Positions 22,669-32,212 of a stretch of DNA of 64,000 nt are shown in pieces. Positions within the stretch are counted from its first letter, which is position 1; each line of letters begins with the position of its first letter. Where the stretch lies: contig NZ_CP032626.1 in the NCBI RefSeq assembly GCF_003627035.1, positions 1,054,001 through 1,118,000 of the forward strand, read 5' to 3'. Position numbers and translations under genes: made by a program. The stretch comes from Apilactobacillus bombintestini. GTDB taxonomy: Bacteria; Bacillota; Bacilli; Lactobacillales; Lactobacillaceae. The notes beneath the pieces were generated by a model. The model ran no database searches, had not been told where the DNA came from, and worked only from the letters and a program-made list of their open reading frames with translations.

Positions 22669-24234
22669 CTACTTATTTAAATATTTATTAATTACGGGTA
22701 CGGACTTCCATTCGGTATCACTTAATAAATTCCATTTAAAAGCTAAGCCAACAAATACTAGAATTCCTATAGGAACTAATACCATCAGTTCCACAATGGA
22801 ATACATTCTTAAACTATGCATGATATGCAAATGCATCATGGCTCTAGATAATATCAATTCCGTTACCAACATAATTATACTCATACTTACTAATTTAGCA
22901 CCAAAACTAAATTTTTGCTCTACATAAACTATAGCGCGTGGAGATAAGCAAACTTCTAACAGTAACATAACTGCCAAGCTAATTACTGTAGAAACGCTAG
23001 CTCCCATAATCTTTAAATAAACGACTAATGGTTGAGTAATTAATAATTTTACCAACACCCCTACCATAATCGATATAATAGTAATTTTGAAATGATTAGC
23101 ACTTTGTAAAATACTGCTATAAATAGTAATTAAGGTAGTCAATACCACACTTAGCATAAATACACACAAAGTAAGGTTTTGCTGGCTACTATTGAACAAC
23201 AAGCGGTTAATAAATGGCATCAAGCTAATCATCCCTGTTGCCACTCCCGCTGTCATAAACATACTAACGCGTAACATTTCACTGGATAAATCACGAAATG
23301 AAGCTTTCTTTTTTTCTTTATAGGCCATACTCAATGATGGCAAAATAGCAGACGCAAATGAAGTAGCAATGACTAAGCCTAATTGTACTAATGGTTGGCC
23401 ACGATCATAAACTCCCTTAACACTTTGTGACTGAATGAAGCTCATCCCACTCAATAGTAATCCTTTTCTTACCGTAAATGAATCAATTAACTGCATTAAT
23501 ACCATCAAGGATGATAATAAACAGATGGTTCCACCTTGAAACCATAATTGATGCCACAATTTACCGTAAGTAACTACTTTTAATCGAGGCAATGTTTTTA
23601 CATCGCGCCAATAATACTTAATTAAAATAGCAATTGAGAAAATCTCTGCGACAGGAGCTGCCAACATAGCATATTTACCAATGGTATAAGCACTCCATGA
23701 CCATCTAGTTCCCAGATAAGCTACCGCAATAATGATAGCTACTCGAACGATTTGTTCTACTACCTGTGAATAAGCTGTCGGACGCATTTCTAATGTTGCT
23801 TGAAAATAACCACGCATACTAGCTAAAAATGGCATCATTAAAAACATCCAACTTACGGCTCGTACTAAACCAGTTAGGTTAACATCCCCCATAAATCCAG
23901 CAATATGCACAGCTTCTAATTGCAAGAAAATAAAAGATACTATTCCAATGATTAGTAAAATCACTATTATTTGTCTAAGTAAGGCTTTTTGTCGATTCTT
24001 ATCTTCTTGTTCCGCTATTAAACGAGAAATAATCATTGGCAAGCCACTTAAAGCTAATACCATCCCTATTCCATAAATAGGATAAACTTGTTGGAAAACA
24101 TAGAAACCTACATTTCCAACTAAATTTTGAAATGGTACCCGATAAATAGCACTTAAAATTTTACTAATTAAAGATGCTACCGATAAAATCATCGCACCTT
24201 GTAATATGACGGATAATTTATGTTCATTTTTCAT
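22669..24234 (-). CDS. Polysaccharide flippase-like membrane protein (MOP superfamily, YabM/SpoVB type)
   Basis: The 521-residue protein has about 14 predicted membrane segments and begins LSVILQGAMILSVASLISK, typical of the MurJ/SpoVB branch of the MOP superfamily, which flips lipid-linked sugars such as lipid II. It corresponds in position to B. subtilis yabM, downstream of mfd. The start overlaps the end of mfd by 11 bases, so translation is probably coupled. The exact substrate is unknown; lipid II or another undecaprenyl-linked glycan are both possible. Confidence 0.88.
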   Translation of the reverse strand: MKNEHKLSVILQGAMILSVASLISKILSAIYRVPFQNLVGNVGFYVFQQVYPIYGIGMVLALSGLPMIISRLIAEQEDKNRQKALLRQIIVILLIIGIVSFIFLQLEAVHIAGFMGDVNLTGLVRAVSWMFLMMPFLASMRGYFQATLEMRPTAYSQVVEQIVRVAIIIAVAYLGTRWSWSAYTIGKYAMLAAPVAEIFSIAILIKYYWRDVKTLPRLKVVTYGKLWHQLWFQGGTICLLSSLMVLMQLIDSFTVRKGLLLSGMSFIQSQSVKGVYDRGQPLVQLGLVIATSFASAILPSLSMAYKEKKKASFRDLSSEMLRVSMFMTAGVATGMISLMPFINRLLFNSSQQNLTLCVFMLSVVLTTLITIYSSILQSANHFKITIISIMVGVLVKLLITQPLVVYLKIMGASVSTVISLAVMLLLEVCLSPRAIVYVEQKFSFGAKLVSMSIIMLVTELILSRAMMHLHIMHSLRMYSIVELMVLVPIGILVFVGLAFKWNLLSDTEWKSVPVINKYLNK

Positions 24235-27200
24235 TTTTCAAATTCCCTGTATGTTCTTTATCTAACGCTACTACAAACTTAGTTAATTCTTCCAACCAAT
24301 CTTGTGTAGACATGGTAGGTTGAATAATTAAAGTAATTTGCATCTTAGAATCAGCAGTTCCTACCATAGAACGGAACTTAGTTTGTGCAATAGCTTTTAG
24401 AACTTGTTTACTATCATAAAATTGGGTTCCAATAGATGACAAAGTTACCACAATTTGTTTAGGCACTTGTCTAATCTTTTGAATCAATGCAATGTCGGCG
24501 TACATCTTGATACGACTTAAGGTTAATAAGTTAGCTACCGCATCTGGATATTCACCGAATCGATCAATTAAATCGGATTGTAGTTCACGATATTGATCGT
24601 CATTTTGCATTTGTCTGATTCGTTTATATAATTCAATTTTTTGTTGAGAATCGTTGATGTAGTCATTAGGAAGATATGCTTCTACATCCATTTCGATAGT
24701 AGAATCTACACGCTTTTCAGCACGTTTACCACGCTTCTTAGCTACGGCATCGGCTAGCATTTCTGTATACATATCATAACCAACTGAATCCACGAATCCA
24801 GATTGTTGTTTACCTAATAAGTTTCCTGCCCCACGCAATGATAAATCACGCATAGCAATTTTGAAACCAGAACCTAATTCAGTGAAATCACGAATGGCTT
24901 CTAGACGGTTTTCAGAAGTTTCAGTTAAGACCTTGTTAGGTTTGTACATAAAGTATGAATAAGCAACACGGTTGGAACGACCAATTCTACCTCTAATTTG
25001 GTACAACTGTGACAATCCCATGTGATCAGCATCTTCCACGAATAATGTATTCGCATTAGGAATGTCCACACCGGTTTCAATAATAGTAGTAGTTACTAAC
25101 ACATCATATTCACCGTTAACGAAATCATACAAGATGTTTTCTAGTTGATTTTCCGTCATTTGTCCGTGAATGTAAGCAATACGAGCATCAGGTACTAATG
25201 ATTGTAAACGAAGTACCGTTTCTTCAATATCGGAAACTCGATTATGCATGAAGAAGACTTGTCCACCACGATGCATTTCACGTAAAATTCCTTCTCGAAT
25301 AGCCCCCGCATTTTCTTCCATTACATAAGTTTGAATAGGATAACGGTTAGCAGGTGGCGTTTCAATAACTGATAAATCACGAACTCCCATCATAGACATA
25401 TTCAAAGTTCTAGGAATAGGTGTAGCAGTTAAAGTCAAAACATCCACGTTGGAACGTAGTTGCTTAATTTTTTCCTTATGCTTAACTCCGAAACGTTGCT
25501 CTTCATCTACCATCAATAGTCCTAAGTCTTGGAACTTAATATCATTGGATAATAGACGATGAGTTCCTACCACGATATCCACAGAACCATATAATAAACC
25601 GGCTTTGGTTTCTTCTACTTGTTTCTTAGTTCTAAAACGAGATAAAACCGCTACGTTAATAGGAAAGCCTTCGAATCTGTTTATCATAGTTTCATAATGT
25701 TGTTGTGCCAGCACTGTAGTAGGCACTAAGAAAGCTACTTGTTTACCAGCTTCAATGGCCTTAAAAGCAGCATGCAAAGCTACTTCCGTTTTTCCGTAAC
25801 CTACATCCCCTACTAGCAAACGATCCATCGGATGATTATCTTCCATATCTTCTTTAATTTCTCGTGAACTCTTTACTTGGTCCGGAGTGAATTCATATGG
25901 GAAGGATTCTTCAAATTCATCTTGATAGTCATCATCATCAGGAAAGGCAAAGCCCTTTTGTTGTGAACGTTTGGAATACAAGTCAATTAAATCATCAGCG
26001 ATGTCTTCAATTTTGCCTTGTACACGACGCTTAGTCTTTTGCCATTCACTACCGCCTAAACGGTTAACACGGGGATGCTTATCTTCAGAAGATACATATT
26101 TTTGAATTAAGTTCAATTGCGTAACTGGAATAAATAATTTGGCGTTATTACGGTAAGCAATAGTCATATAGTCTTGATGCTTACCATCTACTTCCATGGT
26201 CTTCATTCCTTCATACTTACCAATCCCATGGTTAGCATGAACTACGTAATCACCTGGTTTTAAATCGGTATAGCTCTTAATTCTTTCCGCATTAGAGAAA
26301 GTTTGTCTACGTGGACGACGCTTGTGCACCGTAGTAAACATTTCAGATTCAGTAATAACTACTAGTTGTTGCATAGGTAGTTCAAAACCATTCTTCAAAC
26401 GTTCACTAACGACCTGCACTTGATGTTCTAATATGTTATCGCCCGCAGTTTCTACCGACTTAATTTCAAAGTCAGATAAGGTTTGCGAAACTTTTCTCAT
26501 TCGAGCAGCGTCTTTTACCAAAATAACTACTGTATCATCTTGTTTTTGCCAACGATCAATTTCAGTTTTTAATAGTGGCATTTGTCCAAAGAACTTTTGC
26601 ATAGGACGTACTTTGATGTCTTGCAACTGCGTTAATTTTAAGTTACCAATTCCCTTTTGGAATAATGACATCAAAACTTCTGCTGCTTGGATGTTATGAA
26701 ATAGTTTACGAAAATCTAAACTGCCGACGGAAGCATCAATCAATTCAGCATGAGCGTATTTATCATCCGCCCATGATTGTTCTTCGTTCATCAATTGTTT
26801 GTTATTTTCAATAATACGGCTGTAGTCATCAAAAAAGACTACCCCGTCAGTAGGTAAATAATCAAAGATGGTGTTAGTGGTACCAAATAAATATTTAGCA
26901 TACAAAATCCAATCTTCAGACAAGACACCTTCTTTGGCATCATCTAACATAGGTTGAATAGTATCTGCTAAACGTTTTTGTAAGTTTTCATCTTCTAATT
27001 CACCTAAACGAGCTTGCATTAAATCAGTAATTTGTTTAACTGCATTATCTTTTTGATCTTGAGAACTTACCAAATCCGTAGCAGGTAAAATAGTCACTTC
27101 TTCCACATTTTCCACACTACGTTGATTAGATGCATCAAAATAACGTAGTGAATCCACTTCCGTATCGAATAAATCAATTCTAACTGGGTATTCAGAATTT

Positions 27201-27751
27201 AATGGATAAACATCAATAATAGATCCACGAATTGAAAATTCACCTGGTGCTGCAACCATTTTTTGTGGTGCATAACCCATTTGGAACAATTTACTACGTA
27301 GCGTGGTTAGTTTTACATCTTCCCCTACTTTTACTGATAATTGTGCTTGTTTAAAATCATCAGGGTTGGGTAAATAACGTCTAGTTCCTGATACTGAAGT
27401 AACAATGATTTGTGGCTTGTCACTTAGTAAAGCATCCAAAGCTTGCACACGAGCAGCCTTATATTCAGGAGAACTAGTGGCAATCTCAGCAGCTAAAACT
27501 TCTTCTACCGGAAATTCGTATACACTATCTTCTGGTAAAACGTTTTGTAAATCTTCTACGATATCATCACAACGGGACAATGTGTCCGTTACAATCAACA
27601 TCTTTTTATTAGTAGATTGCAACATTGCTGATATCATCATGGTTTTAGCAGAACCAGATAACCCCGTAATCAATTGTCGATGTTTTGGTTTTAAATCATC
27701 AATAATCGTTTCGTATTGTGGTAATCTAGTGAAAAATTGACTTAATTCCAA
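24224..27751 (-). CDS. mfd: Transcription-repair coupling factor
   Basis: Mfd removes RNA polymerase stalled at DNA lesions and recruits UvrABC. The 1175-residue protein has the UvrB-like N-terminal domains (residues 1-350), the RNAP-interaction domain with GDYVVHANHGIGKYEG (near 500), and a RecG-like translocase: Walker A LLVGDVGYGKTEVALHA (near 647), DEEQ box MVDEEQRFGVKHK, and QIRGRIGRS. The C-terminal TRCF domain ends it. Length matches the family. It lies 23 bases after pth, as in most Firmicutes. Confidence 0.97.
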   Translation of the reverse strand: MELSQFFTRLPQYETIIDDLKPKHRQLITGLSGSAKTMMISAMLQSTNKKMLIVTDTLSRCDDIVEDLQNVLPEDSVYEFPVEEVLAAEIATSSPEYKAARVQALDALLSDKPQIIVTSVSGTRRYLPNPDDFKQAQLSVKVGEDVKLTTLRSKLFQMGYAPQKMVAAPGEFSIRGSIIDVYPLNSEYPVRIDLFDTEVDSLRYFDASNQRSVENVEEVTILPATDLVSSQDQKDNAVKQITDLMQARLGELEDENLQKRLADTIQPMLDDAKEGVLSEDWILYAKYLFGTTNTIFDYLPTDGVVFFDDYSRIIENNKQLMNEEQSWADDKYAHAELIDASVGSLDFRKLFHNIQAAEVLMSLFQKGIGNLKLTQLQDIKVRPMQKFFGQMPLLKTEIDRWQKQDDTVVILVKDAARMRKVSQTLSDFEIKSVETAGDNILEHQVQVVSERLKNGFELPMQQLVVITESEMFTTVHKRRPRRQTFSNAERIKSYTDLKPGDYVVHANHGIGKYEGMKTMEVDGKHQDYMTIAYRNNAKLFIPVTQLNLIQKYVSSEDKHPRVNRLGGSEWQKTKRRVQGKIEDIADDLIDLYSKRSQQKGFAFPDDDDYQDEFEESFPYEFTPDQVKSSREIKEDMEDNHPMDRLLVGDVGYGKTEVALHAAFKAIEAGKQVAFLVPTTVLAQQHYETMINRFEGFPINVAVLSRFRTKKQVEETKAGLLYGSVDIVVGTHRLLSNDIKFQDLGLLMVDEEQRFGVKHKEKIKQLRSNVDVLTLTATPIPRTLNMSMMGVRDLSVIETPPANRYPIQTYVMEENAGAIREGILREMHRGGQVFFMHNRVSDIEETVLRLQSLVPDARIAYIHGQMTENQLENILYDFVNGEYDVLVTTTIIETGVDIPNANTLFVEDADHMGLSQLYQIRGRIGRSNRVAYSYFMYKPNKVLTETSENRLEAIRDFTELGSGFKIAMRDLSLRGAGNLLGKQQSGFVDSVGYDMYTEMLADAVAKKRGKRAEKRVDSTIEMDVEAYLPNDYINDSQQKIELYKRIRQMQNDDQYRELQSDLIDRFGEYPDAVANLLTLSRIKMYADIALIQKIRQVPKQIVVTLSSIGTQFYDSKQVLKAIAQTKFRSMVGTADSKMQITLIIQPTMSTQDWLEELTKFVVALDKEHTGNLKNEK

Positions 27752-27774
27752 AATATCTTATCCCTTTCTGCTTA

Positions 27775-28332
27775 TTAGTTAAATTTATTTTCTAATCTAT
27801 TGAATTCGACTCCATCCACAAATTCATCTAAAGCATCCATAGTTTGATCTACAGCTTGGTTTAAACCTGGCTTTTGTTCATCAGTAAATTTACCTAGTAC
27901 ATAATCTACGACACTTTCGCGCTTAGGATGATCAGTACCTACTCTAATACGGTTGAATTTGTCAGTTTGTAAATGTGCAATGATACTCTTAATACCATTA
28001 TGACCACCGGCTGAACCGTGATTTCTTAGTCTAATCTTTCCTACTGGTAAATCCATATCGTCATATACTACGATTAAATCTTCTAAGTTTAATTTAAAGT
28101 ATTTCATTAGAGGTCCTACGGCACGACCTGAATCGTTCATAAAGGTTAGAGGTTCTACTAACATTACCTTTTCACCATTAATCATAGTGGAACCAAATTT
28201 GGCTTCCATTTTATTGGTAGATAATTCCACACCGTGTTTCTTAGCGAATTCATCCACTACGATAAATCCGGTATTATGTCTGGTGTTTTTGTATTGTGGT
28301 CCTACATTTCCCAATCCCACAATCATCTTCAT
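27775..28332 (-). CDS. pth: Peptidyl-tRNA hydrolase
   Basis: Pth frees tRNAs from drop-off peptidyl-tRNA. The 185-residue protein has GLGNVGPQYKNTRHNTGF with the catalytic His in TRHNTGF (residue 20), PLTFMNDSGRAV and VYDDMDLPVGKIRLR, GSAGGHNGIKSI. The start ATG follows AAAAGGAGCGAG. It heads the pth-mfd-flippase-rqcP operon, with an extended -10 TGATATAAT upstream and ldh divergent. Confidence 0.97.
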   Translation of the reverse strand: MKMIVGLGNVGPQYKNTRHNTGFIVVDEFAKKHGVELSTNKMEAKFGSTMINGEKVMLVEPLTFMNDSGRAVGPLMKYFKLNLEDLIVVYDDMDLPVGKIRLRNHGSAGGHNGIKSIIAHLQTDKFNRIRVGTDHPKRESVVDYVLGKFTDEQKPGLNQAVDQTMDALDEFVDGVEFNRLENKFN

Positions 28333-28367
28333 AATAAACTCGCTCCTTTTTATGCAATATTATTTAA

Positions 28368-28376
28368 ATTATATCA
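28368..28376 (-). promoter_or_regulatory. Extended -10 promoter for pth-mfd
   Basis: TGATATAAT on the minus strand, 36 bases before the pth start; no good -35 seen. Confidence 0.55.
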
Positions 28377-28472
28377 TAGTCTCAGCGTAGATATTTAAAA
28401 TGAATCTATAGATTAAAATCGTTAAATCCATTACATTTTTTCGGCCCGAATCCTTACGAATTCATAAATTAA

Positions 28473-28481
28473 TGATATAAT
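28473..28481 (+). promoter_or_regulatory. Extended -10 promoter for ldh
   Basis: TGATATAAT on the plus strand, 41 bases before the ldh start; a poor -35 (TTACGA at 28454) lies 16 bases upstream. Confidence 0.6.
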
Positions 28482-28498
28482 TTTAGATGTAGTTTTAA

Positions 28499-29473
<975 letters not shown>

Positions 29474-29488
29474 TTAGCTAATTTAATA

Positions 29489-29522
29489 AAAAAGCCGAGG
29501 TTTAATTGCCCCGGCTTTTTTA
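29489..29522 (+). terminator. Terminator of ldh
   Basis: AAAAAGCCG(A)GG pairs with CC(C)CGGCTTTTT around a 7-base loop, with a T tail. Confidence 0.9.
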
Positions 29523-29564
29523 TTTTGGATTATGTGTAAAAAAAGCGCAAATTAAAATTTTTTA

Positions 29565-29573
29565 TGGTAAAAT
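29565..29573 (+). promoter_or_regulatory. Extended -10 promoter for the CBS-domain gene
   Basis: TGGTAAAAT, 43 bases before the start codon of the CBS protein; weak -35. Confidence 0.5.
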
Positions 29574-29616
29574 GAGAATATGAGAAAAAATCTAATAATT
29601 CTAAAGGAGGTATACA

Positions 29617-30261
29617 ATGTTATTAAAGTCATTAGTTAAGCCTAAGCAACGCTTAGTCACCGTTTCTGAAAATGTAACTTTGGAAGAAGCACTAAAAGTA
29701 CTAGAAGATTCTGGCTTTCGTTGTGTTCCTATTCTAGACGAAACCGGTACTATTTTTAGAGGTAACATTTACAAAATGCACATCTATCGTCACAAGTCAC
29801 GTGGTGGAGATATGTCATTACCTGTTACTACCCTTCTAAAAAATGCTACTAAATTTGTTAACGTAAACTCAGCATTCTTTCACATCTTTTTCTCTATTAA
29901 AGATTTACCATACATTGCTGTTTTAGATGATAATAATCGTTTTTATGGTATTTTAACTCATACACGTTTATTAGATATGCTATCTCAATCATGGAATGTT
30001 AATGTTGGTAGTTACGTAATTACCGCATTAGCTCCTGGTAACCGTGGTGATCTAGAAGCCATGTCTAAAGTTATTACTAAATATACTGCAATTGCCAGTG
30101 TAATTAGTTTGGATGCCCAAGAAGGCGAACTTGTACATAGAGTAATGTTCACTCTTCCTGCCGACGTTGATAAAGAAAAATTAAATCGTATAACTGCTGC
30201 CTTAGAACGTAAAGGTTTCAGAGTAGCTGAAATTGAAAATCTAGTAGACGAAGAACACTAA
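29617..30261 (+). CDS. CBS-pair protein with C-terminal ACT-like domain (CbpA-like)
   Basis: The 214-residue cytoplasmic protein has two CBS repeats (about residues 5-60 and 75-130: VTLEEALKVLEDSGFRCVPIL and FYGILTHTRLLDML, quoted in part) followed by an ACT-like regulatory fold (residues 140-210). This layout resembles CbpA-type proteins, some of which bind cyclic di-AMP in Listeria; nucleotide binding here is inference. The start ATG follows AAAGGAGG. It is a single gene after ldh, ending at a terminator shared with mazF. Confidence 0.8.
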   Translation: MLLKSLVKPKQRLVTVSENVTLEEALKVLEDSGFRCVPILDETGTIFRGNIYKMHIYRHKSRGGDMSLPVTTLLKNATKFVNVNSAFFHIFFSIKDLPYIAVLDDNNRFYGILTHTRLLDMLSQSWNVNVGSYVITALAPGNRGDLEAMSKVITKYTAIASVISLDAQEGELVHRVMFTLPADVDKEKLNRITAALERKGFRVAEIENLVDEEH

Positions 30262-30280
30262 ATTTTACAATATCGATATA

Positions 30281-30326
30281 AAAAGAACCGCTCTTATGGT
30301 TAATACCATTTGAACGGTTCTTTTTA
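30281..30326. terminator. Bidirectional terminator between the CBS gene and mazF
   Basis: AAAAGAACCG/CGGTTCTTTT arms with an inner ATGGT/ACCAT stem and T tail on the plus strand and T-run on the minus strand. Confidence 0.85.
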
Positions 30327-30345
30327 TTTTCTATGTATAACTTAC

Positions 30346-30702
30346 TCACCTTACACCTACACTAATTTTTAGTGCCGCATCTACTCGCTTCATAAATTTG
30401 TCACTCAAGTGATCAACTCGATCATGCAATCTTTGCTTATCAATAGTTCGGATTTGTTCTAATAAAATAACCGAATTTTTCTCAATCTTAGTCTTACTAG
30501 CACTAATAGCAATATGCGTTGGCATCTTAGGTTTAGAAATTTTAGCAGTTATAGCAGCTACTATTACAGTTGGGCTGTAGTGATTACCAATATTATTTTG
30601 GATAACTAATACTGGTCGCATCCCACCCTGCTCTGAACCTACTACTGGTGATAGGTCGGCATAAAATATATCGCCACGTTTTACTTCAACGTTAGCAGCC
30701 AT
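30346..30702 (-). CDS. mazF: MazF/NdoA-type endoribonuclease toxin
   Basis: MazF toxins cut single-stranded mRNA at short sequence motifs. The 118-residue protein has the family pattern [39 protein letters not shown] and [13 protein letters not shown], close to B. subtilis NdoA (EndoA). It lies downstream of alr, the standard NdoA location. The usual antitoxin gene (NdoAI, ribbon-helix-helix) is not found directly upstream; instead there is an unrelated-looking 73-residue ORF. The start ATG follows ATAGGGGATG. Confidence 0.95.
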   Translation of the reverse strand: MAANVEVKRGDIFYADLSPVVGSEQGGMRPVLVIQNNIGNHYSPTVIVAAITAKISKPKMPTHIAISASKTKIEKNSVILLEQIRTIDKQRLHDRVDHLSDKFMKRVDAALKISVGVR

Positions 30703-30725
30703 TGTGACATCCCCTATCTTTTTGG

Positions 30726-30743
30726 TAGAATTATAAAATTCTA
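30726..30743. repeat. 18-base perfect palindrome before mazF
   Basis: TAGAATT-ATAA-AATTCTA; it overlaps the stop codon of the 73-residue ORF and on the minus strand contains TATAAT. It could be an operator, a weak mazF promoter or an AT-rich hairpin. Confidence 0.6.
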
Positions 30744-30962
30744 GTATTTTTTCATTTCTTCAAAATCACAAGGCATGAAATCAGCAGAAATCTTTTTATT
30801 TATTTCTGTCATTTCTACATAACCTTCGATTAATGTTTGAATTAACATATAGTCTTCAAAGCAAGGATTTACGATAATTTCCGTTTGATCATCGATATGT
30901 GCCTTAAAATGACTAATTGCTAAATCATCGTCATTTTCCACACTCCAATATTGGAACTTCAT
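30741..30962 (-). CDS. 73-residue acidic protein of unknown function between alr and mazF
   Basis: I do not recognise a family. The product (start [13 protein letters not shown]) has 16 acidic and 6 basic residues, no Arg and two Cys, and ends FEEMKKY. I chose the second ATG (30962) because GAAGGGA lies 8 bases upstream of it; the first ATG at 30968 is only two bases from that site. It lies 26 bases after alr and 38 bases before mazF, exactly where NdoAI-type antitoxin genes sit in other Firmicutes, but shows no evident ribbon-helix-helix or AbrB motif. An antitoxin role is inferred from position only. Confidence 0.72.
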   Translation of the reverse strand: MKFQYWSVENDDDLAISHFKAHIDDQTEIIVNPCFEDYMLIQTLIEGYVEMTEINKKISADFMPCDFEEMKKY

Positions 30963-30988
30963 GGTCATAATCCCTTCTTTGTCTAATA

Positions 30989-32107
30989 TTATTCAACCAA
31001 TTTACGTGGAAGTCTGCTAGTTAACAAACAAGCCACCTCGTAATGAATTGTATCACAATAAGTAGCAATATCTTGTAACGTAATAGAATTGTTACCATCT
31101 TGTCCTACAATAGTAACTTTTGTACCAGGTTTAACTTCATTAGGTACTTTAATCATTAATTGGTCCATGCATACTCGGCCTACTATTGGGCAGAATTCAC
31201 CATTAACTAGTAATTTAAATCCTTGCATTCTTCTAGTAATACCGTCTGCATAACCTACTGGAACCGTAGCAATCCATTCTGCATCTTTAGCTACATAAGT
31301 GGATCCATATCCAATTGCTCTTCCAGCAGCCACTTTCTTACAGTAAACCACTTCAGTAGTTACTGACATAGCTGGACGTAGTTTATATGGAAGGTCTAAT
31401 TCCCCTGCAGAAGGATTTAAACCGTAAGCAGCTACTCCAAAACGAATCATATTGCCATTGCATTCGCTGTGCCACAAACTGGTAGCTGAATTAGATACGT
31501 GTACATATTTAGGCTTATTTTTAATTACTGAAACTAAATCATTAAAGCGTCTTACTTGTAGTTCAAAATAATCAGTAGATTTTGAATCTGCAGTAGCAAA
31601 ATGAGTGAAAATACCTTCAAAGTCTAGACATGGGGATTGTTCTAAGTAGTCTACTGCTTTCTTTAGACTATCTTTATCTTGAAAACCAATACGTCCCATT
31701 CCAGTATCTAAACCTAAATGTACTTCTAAGGCAGGCAAATCTTTACCCATTAGTTGCTTTTCAGCTGCTTTTAACCAGTCTAGAGAAGACACAGTAACGG
31801 AAATTCTTTGTTTAGCCATTAAAGCTACGTCTTCTACTCTAGTAATACCCAATACTAAAATAGGGTCATCAATACCAGCTTCTCGTAATTCTAAACCTTC
31901 ATCTAAAATTGCAACACAAAAGCCATCTGCACCGGCTTGCTTAGCTATCTTAGCTACATCTACCGCGCCATGGCCATATCCATTAGCTTTAACTACCATA
32001 AATAAATGTTCATTATTAGATAATCTTTGTTTTTCATTATTTATATTTTGATATAATGCACTCTTACTTACGTTTACTTGTGCGTTTCTATGGATTCCTA
32101 CTACCAT
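30989..32107 (-). CDS. alr: Alanine racemase
   Basis: Alr makes D-alanine for peptidoglycan and teichoic acid using PLP. The 372-residue protein has the PLP lysine in VVKANGYGHGA (near residue 38), HLGLDTGMGRIGF, HVSNSATS and GRVCMDQLMI, with the catalytic Tyr in AIGYGSTY. I chose the ATG at 32107, eight bases after GGAGG; the open frame begins slightly earlier at a TTG. It is downstream of cshA; the acpS gene often found between them is absent. Confidence 0.96.
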   Translation of the reverse strand: MVVGIHRNAQVNVSKSALYQNINNEKQRLSNNEHLFMVVKANGYGHGAVDVAKIAKQAGADGFCVAILDEGLELREAGIDDPILVLGITRVEDVALMAKQRISVTVSSLDWLKAAEKQLMGKDLPALEVHLGLDTGMGRIGFQDKDSLKKAVDYLEQSPCLDFEGIFTHFATADSKSTDYFELQVRRFNDLVSVIKNKPKYVHVSNSATSLWHSECNGNMIRFGVAAYGLNPSAGELDLPYKLRPAMSVTTEVVYCKKVAAGRAIGYGSTYVAKDAEWIATVPVGYADGITRRMQGFKLLVNGEFCPIVGRVCMDQLMIKVPNEVKPGTKVTIVGQDGNNSITLQDIATYCDTIHYEVACLLTSRLPRKLVE

Positions 32108-32212
32108 ATTAATTTCCTCCAATTAATAATGGATACATCTATCATTGTAAGTCTTAATGTGATAAAAAGCCATTGACTTTTCTCAAAATCAACGGCTTTT
32201 TTATTTATTCTA

